DNA from: SFWF01 sp045638145
GTDB lineage: Bacteria > Bacillota > Clostridia > Oscillospirales > Acutalibacteraceae
Reading direction: 5' to 3'
Length of the DNA: 64,000 nt
Assembly: GCA_045638145.1 (NCBI GenBank)
Contig: JAZUAU010000015.1
Span: forward strand, 62,001 to 126,000
The notes under the pieces are model-generated. The model made no database searches, was not told where the DNA came from, and worked only from the letters and a program-made list of their open reading frames with translations. Made by a program: the position numbers and the translations under genes. Below are positions 19,099-26,644 of this stretch, piece after piece. Every line of letters starts with the position of its first letter. Positions within the stretch are counted from its first letter, which is position 1.

Positions 19099-20070
19099 TT
19101 AACCAACAATACCGCTACGCTCGAGTCCTTGCTTAAAGAACTTTTGAGCGAGAATAAATAAAATTAACAGTGGTAATAAACCAAACAAGAGTGATGCGTT
19201 CCAAAGGGGCATCTTGTATGCAGGAAGCTGTTCTTCAAGTTCAAGGTACTTATTAAGTACGTTGTTAATATCATAAAGAATAACTGCTAACGGCTTCTTC
19301 TTCTCAGCAAAAATCAAAGAGTGAGGTCCAAAGTAATCAGCCCAATACCAAACAATGGAGAAAAGCCCCAATATAAATATAGGTGTCTTGGCATTCGGAA
19401 GCATAACGCTGAGGTAGGTTCTTAAGTGACCGCATCCATCAATTCTTGCCGCCTCTTCAAGCTCAACCGGCATTGTAAGGAAGAACATTCTAAAGATAAG
19501 AATGAAAAGACCGGACTTCATACCCTGTCCCAGAAATGCCGGAACGAGGAATGCCGCGAAGCTATCTGTAAGTCTAATTCCTGTACCGTGACCAAATATT
19601 GTTTTGAATAATCCGAAGAAGTCTAGGTCCATCATAACCAGGTAATTCGGAATCTGAATCATTTGAGTAGGCATCATAATGGTGATGATAACAAAGATAA
19701 ATAGAAGTCCGTTGCCCTTAAACTTAAATCTTGCAAAACCATATCCGGTCATAGCTCCAACGAAAATCTGACCGAAGGTAGAACCGAATGCAATAATACT
19801 ACTGTTAATCATTGGACGCCACATATTCATTTCAAGAAAAATTCTCTTAAAATGATTTAAAGTAAAGTGTTTAGGAATCCAAACAACAGTAACATCGTAA
19901 TAATCTGCAGGAGTTCTGATAGACATTGTAATCAAATATAGAAGCGGTTCTATAATTATGTATCCTACAGCAATAAGGAAAAACCACCTAAGGACACTGA
20001 ACACTATCTTACCTGCATAATAAGTAGCACTTATGGTGTTTCTAGCTTGAATATTGTTGGGTTGCTCCAT
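19099..20070 (-). CDS. Carbohydrate ABC transporter permease, MalG type (pair 1)
   Basis: 323 residues, six predicted membrane helices and an EAA loop EEAARIDGCGHLRTYLSVML. It has a longer periplasm-facing segment before the loop (DFFGLFKTIFGHGTG) than the second MalG-type gene of the operon. ATG with AAGGAGG upstream; 15 bases after the MalF-type gene. Confidence 0.92.
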   Translation of the reverse strand: MEQPNNIQARNTISATYYAGKIVFSVLRWFFLIAVGYIIIEPLLYLITMSIRTPADYYDVTVVWIPKHFTLNHFKRIFLEMNMWRPMINSSIIAFGSTFGQIFVGAMTGYGFARFKFKGNGLLFIFVIITIMMPTQMIQIPNYLVMMDLDFFGLFKTIFGHGTGIRLTDSFAAFLVPAFLGQGMKSGLFILIFRMFFLTMPVELEEAARIDGCGHLRTYLSVMLPNAKTPIFILGLFSIVWYWADYFGPHSLIFAEKKKPLAVILYDINNVLNKYLELEEQLPAYKMPLWNASLLFGLLPLLILFILAQKFFKQGLERSGIVG

Positions 20071-20085
20071 TATTCAGTTTCCTCC

Positions 20086-20982
20086 TTATCTTGAACTTAC
20101 CATCAGCTTACTGCCGATTCCATAGATGAGTGCTATAATAATAACCATTACACCAAAATACATCCACAGCATTGCCGATGCCTGCGAGAACTGATATGCA
20201 CTTGCGCGCTCTGATACGTAAGTGATAACACCGTTTGTGGTCGCCATACACTCCGTAATAAATGTATATACAAGATTTGCGAGAATGAATGGGGAAACAA
20301 CGGGAAATGTTATCTTCCAGAAGGTTTCCCAGCCCGTTGCACCTTCGACCTTTGCAGCCTCATAATAAGACTCAGGGATCGAGAGAAGGCCAATCAGAAA
20401 TATAAGTATCTGTACACCGCTGTTCCAAATCAGCGAGGTAACCGATGCTACCGCATTTGACAAAACTTCAACAAGCTTTGCTGGTATACCACTTTCGATA
20501 AGGAAAGATGTCAACAAGGAAACGTCAAAAACATTTTGAGTAACTGTAGAAGCCGAAGCCTCAACACCAGCAAGACTCATACCACGAGTTGTGATAAGTC
20601 CAAACACACCTGTTGTAACAATAACAGGAAGGAAGAATACCACACGCATAACGCTTCTGCCCTTGAAGTCCTGATTGAGAAGTATAGCACAGAAAAGGCT
20701 AAAGACAACGATTACGGGAACCGCATACAAAAAGTGTTCAAACGCACCCGTAAATCTTGGACCGTAGTTAACATCTTGCTCCCAAGCATACTTGTAGTGA
20801 TACAGCGGATCATCAAGCTCGTGTAAAACGAAACCGCCCGGTTGCATTTCGTAGGTAAAAAACGAATAATACAGGAAGTTTCCGACAGGCTGTAAGAAGA
20901 AGAAAAGGAATCCTATCAGCCACGGCATAATAAACATCCATCCGGCAAGAACATGCTTACCTCTCATGCCTAATTTTTTCAT
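20086..20982 (-). CDS. Sugar ABC transporter permease, MalF type (pair 1)
   Basis: 298 residues and first gene of the eight-gene operon; ATG with GGAGGT seven bases upstream. Six membrane helices with a large extracellular loop after the first (about residues 35-80), and the EAA loop YEAAKVEGATGWETFWKITF. No ATP-binding subunit is encoded anywhere in the operon; CUT1 importers of this type commonly share one MsmX/MsmK-like ATPase encoded elsewhere, which is known for the family and inferred here. Confidence 0.92.
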   Translation of the reverse strand: MKKLGMRGKHVLAGWMFIMPWLIGFLFFFLQPVGNFLYYSFFTYEMQPGGFVLHELDDPLYHYKYAWEQDVNYGPRFTGAFEHFLYAVPVIVVFSLFCAILLNQDFKGRSVMRVVFFLPVIVTTGVFGLITTRGMSLAGVEASASTVTQNVFDVSLLTSFLIESGIPAKLVEVLSNAVASVTSLIWNSGVQILIFLIGLLSIPESYYEAAKVEGATGWETFWKITFPVVSPFILANLVYTFITECMATTNGVITYVSERASAYQFSQASAMLWMYFGVMVIIIALIYGIGSKLMVSSR

Positions 20983-21356
20983 TGATTCGACCTCCGTTAG
21001 ATTCGGTTAAGCAGATTTTTTGGGCAAAATAGCACAAAATCACCCAATCTGTAGTATATTTTAAAACTTTTTAAAATAAAAGTCCATTAATTATTACGGA
21101 AAACACCTACACAATTTGTTCAAATTTCACATCATTTTGCATATTTTTTGCTCTATTGTGTTAAAAAAGATAATTTTTATCATTTTATTAGATTGCACAA
21201 ATATATAATGCAGTTTTTATGAAAAAATGATATTAAATCAGTCTTTCGACGGGATACAACAAAAATCCCCTGCCCGTTTTTGCCAATATTAATAAAAACT
21301 ACAACAGAATTAAAAATACGGCTATCAAACTAAATTTTCTTGTGGTATTCTTTTTT
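20983..21356. other. Upstream region of the transporter operon
   Basis: No gene. It is AT-rich and should contain the operon promoter; a TATACT (minus strand, 21058-21053) is the best -10 candidate but no good -35 accompanies it, which is common for activator-dependent promoters. AGCACAAAAT (21031-21040) and TTGCACAAAT (21193-21202) are candidate operators matching those before the AraC gene. GACGGG and CCCGTTTTT around 21248-21282 may be a weak hairpin. Confidence 0.4.
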
Positions 21357-21546
21357 CTAATCGATAGTTTTTAAAATTTTCTCAATGTTTTGTTTATTAA
21401 TTTTTCTTTTATCGCCTTTTATATAGAGCGTCATATTTCTTATTTGAAAGATGTCTTCAGCAGCATCAATTATTTGTTGTTTAGCAATTTTAAATCTACC
21501 GTAAAATTTATCATCATAATCAATCGGTTCCTCTTTTGCATTAAAC
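21357..21546 (-). pseudogene. Remnant of an unidentified gene (C-terminal fragment)
   Basis: About 60 in-frame codons on the minus strand read like genuine protein (EEPIDYDDKFYGRFKIAKQQ, then AAEDIFQIRNMTLYIKGDKR) and end in a TAG at 21357. The frame is closed upstream by TGA and has no start codon or ribosome site at its beginning, so it appears to be the tail of a lost gene. I do not recognise the family. Confidence 0.45.
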
Positions 21547-21589
21547 GATCACAAAAATAAACTATTATGCTTATTTAACTATATTACTG

Positions 21590-22912
21590 TTATTTGTTCT
21601 CGGGAAAAGTAGAGTAACAGCCAATTGCCTTTTGACAATCAGTCAATCCCTCAGCCAAGATTTCCAATGTGCGCTCATAGGATTTCCTGCACTTGGTCGC
21701 CGCCGTACCGATGAAACCATATTTTTCAATATCTTGTTCAATACTAACCAAAGGATAGATGGTATACTGATAGCCGTTAACGCCGAGGTATTTATCAACC
21801 CAGGTAGGTATAATATCTATATCGGATAAAACTACTCTGCCATCGCTGTATTTATCAAAGGTACAGTAGAAAAGCACACCGTCCTCGGTGTGACCGCTTG
21901 GGCAACTGTCCATTCGTTCTACGCGCTGGTCCGATACTGCATTACCCAGAGAATAAATGCAAACCGTCTTATGCTCTCCGTCTTCAGAAGTAAGCATCTC
22001 CATAGGCTGAATTACGTGTGGATGACCGCCCACAATGACATCTACACCGCGATCGCATAAGCCTTGTGCCAAGGCGTTCTGTCGGCTGTTTTCGGTGGTT
22101 TTGTACTCATTACCCCAATGCATATAAAAGATAGTTGCCTCTACACCATCAGCCTTCATTTCAGCCATTATGCTATCTACCTCGGAGTAGAACTCATCCA
22201 CCTCACTGTAGGAGAAGGAATTAATAAGGTTGGTGTGCTGTTCTTTAACGGTAATACCGTTGAGGGTCTTAAGTCCGTTTCGCCTACCCGATTCATAGGT
22301 ATAGGATACAAATCCCACACGGATGCCGTTAAGCTCTTGCACTGCATATTTTGGCGCATCTTCGCTAAGTCGTGTGCCAATATACGGCACACCCTTCTCA
22401 AGCAGTACTTGTTGTGTACGCTCAAATCCCTTTGCACCTGTGTCATAGCTGTGGTTGTTTGCAGTCTGCACCATGCTTAGACCCGATGCCTTGATAGCAT
22501 CTGCAAGACTATCGGGAGTATTGAAGCAAGGATAACCACCGTATTTACGTCCGGCATTACCGGCAAAAGTTGTTTCAAGGTTGGCAATCGAGAAATCGGC
22601 TTTAGCAAAATAAGGCGAGAGTTCTTTAAAGAAGGCGCTGAAATCCCACTCCTCCTTACCGGGCACCTTGGCACCGGTGAGCTGAGGCTCGTGAATCATA
22701 ATATCTCCGATGCTGACGATGGTGGCGGAGGATACCTTATACGGCTCTGACGGTTGAAGGGTGTCTTCGCCAATTACAGGTTCGGCAATATTCGAAGAAA
22801 CTGCATCATCCTGCGGTTTTTGCCCGCAGCCGCATATAATCAGTGCAACAATACAGAACGCAACTGTAAGTGCGGTGAAAAATCTGCGTGTGTAAACCTG
22901 TTTCGTTTTCAT
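21590..22912 (-). CDS. CapA-family metallophosphoesterase-like lipoprotein
   Basis: 440 residues with a leader ending in the lipobox IICGC, so a lipid-anchored extracellular protein. From about residue 60 it matches the PGA_cap/CapA domain: IVSIGDIMIHEP, DFSIANLETTFAG, MVQTANNHSYDTG, GVPYIGT, FYMHWGNEY and IVGGHPHVIQPMEML, with the Asp, Asn and His residues that bind two metals in the calcineurin-like fold. CapA proteins are linked to poly-gamma-glutamate or capsule handling, but many gut homologues stand alone, as this one does. The ribosome site (TAGGG) is weak. No neighbouring capsule genes (capB, capC) are present. Confidence 0.88.
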   Translation of the reverse strand: MKTKQVYTRRFFTALTVAFCIVALIICGCGQKPQDDAVSSNIAEPVIGEDTLQPSEPYKVSSATIVSIGDIMIHEPQLTGAKVPGKEEWDFSAFFKELSPYFAKADFSIANLETTFAGNAGRKYGGYPCFNTPDSLADAIKASGLSMVQTANNHSYDTGAKGFERTQQVLLEKGVPYIGTRLSEDAPKYAVQELNGIRVGFVSYTYESGRRNGLKTLNGITVKEQHTNLINSFSYSEVDEFYSEVDSIMAEMKADGVEATIFYMHWGNEYKTTENSRQNALAQGLCDRGVDVIVGGHPHVIQPMEMLTSEDGEHKTVCIYSLGNAVSDQRVERMDSCPSGHTEDGVLFYCTFDKYSDGRVVLSDIDIIPTWVDKYLGVNGYQYTIYPLVSIEQDIEKYGFIGTAATKCRKSYERTLEILAEGLTDCQKAIGCYSTFPENK

Positions 22913-23087
22913 TTAAATCCCTACTTTTTAGTAAAAGCTTTGTTATATGCAGTATAGCATAAAAGAGGAAATAAATCAATGCGAAGCATTTTTTATAATT
23001 CGTGGCGAAGCCACATCGGTTAAGCGAAAATTAAAAAATCGAACAGATATAAATCTGCTCGATAGCATAAAAACAGCGAAGCCGCAA
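22913..23087. repeat. Intergenic stretch with GCGAAGC mini-hairpins
   Basis: No gene. AATGCGAAGCATT (22978-22990) and GTGGCGAAGCCAC (23002-23014) are perfect short palindromes around GCGAAGC, a sequence known to fold into an unusually stable DNA mini-hairpin; a further GCGAAGC lies near 23076. The same type of unit occurs in the array at 25890. Confidence 0.55.
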
Positions 23088-23162
23088 TACTTCTTACCTC
23101 TTGCTTATTACTTCCCAAAAATCCCAAGGACTTTTTAGGTAAGAGTGAAGAGGTAAGAAGTA
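23088..23162. repeat. 15-base inverted repeat
   Basis: TACTTCTTACCTCTT (23088-23102) and its exact inverse (23148-23162) frame 45 bases. The pair lies just outside the transposon end hairpins and is not obviously a terminator. Confidence 0.6.
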
Positions 23163-23304
23163 ATCCTAACCACTAGTAAACTAGTGGTATGCACAGCCCC
23201 TATAAGGGGCGCCTACTGGCCAGGTCCCTAAAAGGGACCTCGAAAGTTTGACAACGCATTACCATCTCGGGTAGCCGCTCACGTGCGGTTGTCTTCTTTT
23301 TTGC

Positions 23305-23778
23305 CTACTTTCTCTTGTCACCCGTAAACGGGTCTATATATTCTTTTATACTCATTTGTTCTGCTGCAAAATCTTCTTCTAACTGATTTTTTATATATTC
23401 AGCTATTACTTTTTTATTTCGACCGACTGTGTCTACATAATATCCTCGACACCAAAAATTTCTACTTCCGTACTTATACTTTAGGTTTGCATGTCGGTCG
23501 AAAATCATTAAACTGCTTTTTCCTTTGAGATATCCCATAAACTGTGCTATACTTATATACGGTGGGATGCTTACTAACATATGGATATGGTCTGGGCATG
23601 CCTCCGCCTCAATGATTTCTACACCTTTTTGGTTGCATAGTTTTCTCAAGATTTCTCCTATGTCTTGTCGTATCTTGCCGTATACTTCTTTCCTACGGTA
23701 TTTTGGTGCAAAAACCAAATGGTATTGACATCTGTATTTTGAGTGGGCTGTGCTTTTGATTTCATTGTTTCCTTTCAT
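23305..23778 (-). CDS. tnpA: IS200/IS605-family transposase TnpA
   Basis: 157 residues, the normal length for Y1 HUH transposases. HSKYRCQYHLVFAPKYRRKE is the family start, ACPDHIHMLVSIPPY contains the metal-binding His-x-His pair, GYLKGKSSLMIF is conserved, and the catalytic tyrosine lies in YYVDTVGRN or the following helix (IAEYIKNQ). It cuts and joins single-stranded DNA at the hairpin ends. The gene appears intact. Its start codon is covered by a hairpin (see the regulatory entry at 23779). Confidence 0.95.
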   Translation of the reverse strand: MKGNNEIKSTAHSKYRCQYHLVFAPKYRRKEVYGKIRQDIGEILRKLCNQKGVEIIEAEACPDHIHMLVSIPPYISIAQFMGYLKGKSSLMIFDRHANLKYKYGSRNFWCRGYYVDTVGRNKKVIAEYIKNQLEEDFAAEQMSIKEYIDPFTGDKRK

Positions 23779-23846
23779 AATTAAACCTCCTTGTAATTTG
23801 GTAATGCGGTCGCCAAACCACTACCATTATACTTGGAGGTTTAATT
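23779..23846 (-). promoter_or_regulatory. Leader hairpin sequestering the tnpA ribosome-binding site
   Basis: The ribosome site and spacer directly before the ATG, AAGGAGGTTTAATT on the minus strand, are complementary over 12 bases to AATTAAACCTCC at 23846-23835 in the same leader. Transcripts starting upstream would fold and hide the site, as described for IS200. Confidence 0.7.
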
Positions 23847-23963
23847 CTTTCCAATATTTATTCGTGGCTTGGCACTCGCCTCGCCACGTTTTGTTGTAGC
23901 CCTACTCTTTTTATCTTCCCCCAGTAGAACTGGGGGTTTATTTCCACGTCTAAAGACACCAAG

Positions 23964-24002
23964 TAAAAAATTCCGCACACTCGCGTGTACGGAATTTTTT
24001 GG
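23964..24002 (-). terminator. Terminator after the GIY-YIG operon
   Basis: Minus strand: AATTCCGTACAC, loop GCGA, GTGTGCGGAATT, followed by a T-run, 60 bases beyond the stop of the membrane protein gene. Confidence 0.85.
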
Positions 24003-24065
24003 GAGTTTTGAACTTAATGACACGAATTGAATGCACCTGAAAACTGAGGAAATTTTTATTCAATT

Positions 24066-24583
24066 TCAATAATTAACAATATATATTGAGACAATTACAA
24101 CAGAGGTTATTAAAACTGTTACTAAAATGAGTAAAAGCAATACTTTCCAATTTGGTATTTTAACTATTTTCTTTAGTTTTTTGAAGAAAAGGTTGCAATC
24201 TAGAACATAGTCATCCTTAAATTCTCTCTGCTTATTAAGCATAATCGGGTTTCTTATATATTCATATATTGTATTTAAATATCGCGAAACATTTTTAAAA
24301 CTAAATAACCAATACCAAAATCTGTTTAAGTCTTTTTGTTCTTCGATTAAATCCAAAATTTCTTCTAATTCTTCAATTTGTCTCTTAATACAATTTATTT
24401 GTAATACATTTGGTGCAAGTTGCCCTTCATATCTGCGAGGATCTTCAAAATTTCGGATAAATCTTAAAGTTTTTTATAAATTGTTAAGTGAGTTTTGTAC
24501 GGATTTATAATTAAAATTCCCCACATTCCTATTAACAAGGTTGAAATGATTGTTGTAAATACACCTATAATAAAATCTAACAT
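24066..24583 (-). pseudogene. Membrane protein gene with a frameshift in a six-base A run
   Basis: Reading from ATG at 24583 gives MLDFIIGVFTTIISTLLIG... with one membrane helix, then runs into a stop at 24464. At the poly-A run (six T at 24470-24475 on the + strand) adding one A joins it to a second frame that continues TLRFIRNFEDPRRYEG, a coiled-coil-like RQIEELEEILDLIEEQ, and a C-terminal membrane helix LLLLILVTVLITSVVIVSIY ending at 24066. The joined product would be about 172 residues with one helix at each end. It starts 23 bases after the GIY-YIG gene. The break may be a mutation, a phase-variable or programmed slip, or a sequencing error. The family is not recognised. Confidence 0.6.
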
Positions 24584-24606
24584 TTTTATTTGAAACCTTT
24601 ATATGA

Positions 24607-25452
24607 TTACTGTTCTTCGATATCTTTTATGTTTTTATTATTAACAGTTTTCCACTCAGTTCTTCCGTTTGCATTTCTACCCATCACAACTGCCGCAGCA
24701 AGCGAAGGGCTTGTAAATACATAATCAGAAACAAACGAATTTTCTTGATCTACAATCCCCTTGTCGAGCAACTTGTTCCTTAAACTCACCAAGTTAGCAG
24801 ACATACTTGGGGCCGTTTCTTTTGCGATTTTAGAACCTTTTGCCACTAAAAATCCATCTGCTACAAGCAATCCTTTTGCATCTGCACCTCTAGCAGCCTT
24901 AATGAAGAAAACATTTTGTTTTTCTTCGTTATTCTCCATAATTGAAACATCAATTTTATCAAAAACCTTATATCCTAATGTATTAACAAGAAGTTTGGCA
25001 TTTTCTATAAATTCCTCCAACATAGACTCATCAAACTCTGAAATAGATGAACATGTAGGAACGGTGTTGTTGATTATTGTTGCACGTTTTGCATCGTTAG
25101 CTAAATTATAAAATTTATTCTCAAGAAATTTGACATGTGCCTTATTTAAAATGTTATCTTTAGAAATAACAGCAACACAATCATTCCAATAGTTACTGTC
25201 TTTAAGATGCTGCTTTAATCTGATGAGCATTTTTTCAGCTTCGCCGACATACACAGTATCATTATTATCTTCGTCTTTACCAAAAAGAAAATACACCCCA
25301 GTAAATTCAGAATCAGAACGGTTTGCAAATTTATTCAAGTCGTTTCTGGATACTTTGTAAACACGACCATTCCAATTTGATAATTCACACATAATTCTGC
25401 CATTAGGGTTTCCATCGAAAATACACATTTGGATTGTCTTGTTAAAACTCAT
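24607..25452 (-). CDS. GIY-YIG nuclease-family protein with C-terminal DUF4357
   Basis: 281 residues; ATG with AAGGAGAT upstream. The GIY-YIG core lies at about residues 50-135: GVYFLFGKDEDNNDTVYVGE (a GVY...YVG version of the signature), then a conserved Arg in RLKQHL and Glu in FLENKFY. Residues about 185-270 match DUF4357 (ADAKGLLVADGFLVAKGS and SLAAAVVMGRNANGRTEWK), a domain usually fused to GIY-YIG. Proteins of this architecture are widespread and often near mobile or defence genes, with unproven function. It is the middle gene of a three-gene operon. Confidence 0.9.
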   Translation of the reverse strand: MSFNKTIQMCIFDGNPNGRIMCELSNWNGRVYKVSRNDLNKFANRSDSEFTGVYFLFGKDEDNNDTVYVGEAEKMLIRLKQHLKDSNYWNDCVAVISKDNILNKAHVKFLENKFYNLANDAKRATIINNTVPTCSSISEFDESMLEEFIENAKLLVNTLGYKVFDKIDVSIMENNEEKQNVFFIKAARGADAKGLLVADGFLVAKGSKIAKETAPSMSANLVSLRNKLLDKGIVDQENSFVSDYVFTSPSLAAAVVMGRNANGRTEWKTVNNKNIKDIEEQ

Positions 25453-25470
25453 ATTATCTCCTTCATATGT

Positions 25471-25836
25471 TCATTTGTTTAATTTGCTTTTCACCGTCTT
25501 AATCGAAGCAATCAGTAATATGCGAATTGTTGCGCAAGTTTTATCAATGGATTTATAGGTTGCTTCATCAATATAGTCCGATTTCAAAAGCATTTCGAGC
25601 CATTTTCCTGTTTCGTTTGCTTCTTTTAATGCAATTTCAAGCTTGGCAATGAAATCCGCACGGCTATGACCGTATTTGCTTTCTGCAATATTAGCACAAA
25701 CGCTTGTTGCACTCCTGCCGATTTGATTTGAAATAACAGTTTCGTGTTTTGCTTTTAGTTCTTTTGTTAGTTTCAAAACATCAACAGAAAGTTGCATAGA
25801 TAAATCCGACAGTTTATCCTCTTTTATTGCTATCAC
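25471..25836 (-). CDS. Four-helix bundle protein (23S rRNA intervening-sequence protein family)
   Basis: About 121 residues. The pattern SVDVLKLTKEL, QIGRSATSVCANIAES, FIAKLEIALKEANETGKWLE and LLKSDYI is typical of the four helix bundle/IVP (S23) family, which is often found near mobile elements and has no clear function. The frame is open further upstream, but that part lies over and before the promoter at 25853-25881. A GTG at 25836 is the first plausible start after it, although its ribosome site overlaps (AGAGAGGTG), so the start is uncertain. It is followed 18 bases later by the GIY-YIG gene. Confidence 0.8.
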   Translation of the reverse strand: MIAIKEDKLSDLSMQLSVDVLKLTKELKAKHETVISNQIGRSATSVCANIAESKYGHSRADFIAKLEIALKEANETGKWLEMLLKSDYIDEATYKSIDKTCATIRILLIASIKTVKSKLNK

Positions 25837-25852
25837 CTCTCTTATGGTATAG

Positions 25853-25881
25853 ATTATACTATAAATTTGCACAAAGCGCAA
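25853..25881 (-). promoter_or_regulatory. Promoter of the four-helix bundle/GIY-YIG operon
   Basis: Minus strand TTGCGC (25881-25876), 17 bases, TATAAT (25858-25853). Confidence 0.6.
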
Positions 25882-25889
25882 CATCGTTT

Positions 25890-26038
25890 ACACCGCGAGG
25901 TGTAACATCATTGGGCGTAAGCTCACATCGTTTGTGCGAAGCACAACACTGTTTGCCAAAGGCAACCTCGTTTTGTGTCCGCTAAAGCAGAATGATGTTT
26001 TTGCTTTGCAAAAAATGATGTTGTGTCGTGCGGACACA
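25890..26038. repeat. Array of at least six short stem-loops with common spacers
   Basis: Consecutive palindromes: ACACCGCGAGGTGT (25890-25903), TGGGCGTAAGCTCA (25912-25925), TTGTGCGAAGCACAA (25932-25946), TTGCCAAAGGCAA (25953-25965), TTTTTGCTTTGCAAAAA (25998-26014) and TGTGTCGTGCGGACACA (26022-26038). Spacers are 6-9 bases and several read like ACATCATT, ACATCG or ATGATGTT. Stem sequences differ while spacing and spacers are kept, unlike a CRISPR array. No coding function is seen. Confidence 0.7.
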
Positions 26039-26045
26039 AACACAA

Positions 26046-26080
26046 AAAGAAAACACTTCCCAAAAGGAAGTGTTTCTTTT
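26046..26080 (-). terminator. Terminator after tRNA-Thr
   Basis: Minus strand GAAACACTTCC, loop TTTT, GGGAAGTGTTTTC, then TTTTT, immediately after the tRNA CCA end. Confidence 0.85.
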
Positions 26081-26156
26081 TGGAGCTGCTAACCAGATTC
26101 GAACTGGTGACCTCATCCTTACCAAGGATGTGCTCTACCACCTGAGCCATAGCAGC
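26081..26156 (-). tRNA. tRNA-Thr (anticodon GGT)
   Basis: 76 bases. The acceptor arms GCTGCTA and TAGCAGC pair fully, the anticodon stem CATCC/GGATG encloses TTGGTAA (anticodon GGT), and the T arm reads GGTTCGAATC-like (CCAGTTCGAATCTGG). The CCA end is encoded. Confidence 0.95.
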
Positions 26157-26288
26157 AAATAAATTTTTACAACGCTTGATATTATAAATTAACTGTTTCG
26201 GTTTGTCAAGTGTTTTTTAAAAGTTTTTATTTTTGTTTGAATAATATTTTGAATTATTGTAAATGATATTTACAAAGGAGTTGATAAA

Positions 26289-26489
26289 ATGTTAGATAAG
26301 ATTTGTCTTGCCCTTGTAATAATCGGAGCTTTGAACTGGGGTCTTGTAGGTATTTTCCAATTTGACGTTGTTGCTTGGGCATTTGGCGGCACAGATGCAA
26401 TTGTTTCCAGAATAATCTATACTGTAATTGCTCTTGCGGGAATCTGGTGCATCTCATTTCTATTTACCAGAAGACGTGACCGAGTATAA
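26289..26489 (+). CDS. DUF378 family small membrane protein
   Basis: 66 residues with two membrane helices and a basic C-terminus (FTRRRDRV). CLALVIIGALNWGLVGIF is the hallmark of DUF378 (YuzA-like), a widespread family of unknown function. AAAGGAG precedes the ATG by about seven bases, and a terminator follows, so it is transcribed alone. Confidence 0.9.
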   Translation: MLDKICLALVIIGALNWGLVGIFQFDVVAWAFGGTDAIVSRIIYTVIALAGIWCISFLFTRRRDRV

Positions 26490-26498
26490 TAAAGAAGC

Positions 26499-26527
26499 AA
26501 GCCGTCATAAGACGGCTTTTCTTTTTT
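26499..26527 (+). terminator. Terminator of the DUF378 gene
   Basis: AAGCCGTC, loop ATAA, GACGGCTT, followed by TTCTTTTTT. Confidence 0.9.
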
Positions 26528-26644
26528 AGAATTTACTCTGTACGTTTTCTGTTTCCGCTATTTCTTTTACGTCCTCACAGACAAGCCGGAAATAGTGCCG
26601 TTTAACCTCATATCATAATGTTCTACTTGCTACGTGTCTCTAAA

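Larger units (their letters stand above)
23169..23937 (-). mobile_element. IS200/IS605-family insertion sequence (single tnpA type)
   Basis: One Y1 transposase gene is flanked by hairpins. Beyond its 3' end are three perfect stem-loops in a row: 23169-23188 (ACCACTAG arms), 23196-23210 (GCCCC arms) and 23223-23239 (GGTCCC arms). Before its 5' end is CCCCCAGT...ACTGGGGG (23918-23936). Subterminal hairpins instead of inverted terminal repeats are the norm for this family. No TnpB/IscB gene is present. The exact outer boundaries are not determinable from one copy. Confidence 0.75.

Noticed and set aside
21590..22912. Capsule or poly-gamma-glutamate biosynthesis locus
   Set aside because: Only the CapA-like gene is present; capB, capC and capD are absent, so a capsule pathway cannot be claimed.
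23169..23937. TnpB/IscB-type guide RNA system with the IS200 element
   Set aside because: No second gene exists between the hairpin ends; the element is of the tnpA-only type, and the intergenic space does not resemble a known omega RNA.
25890..26038. Possible CRISPR array
   Set aside because: Units are palindromic with unlike stems and only 6-9 base spacers; there are no identical 23-47 base repeats and no cas genes nearby.
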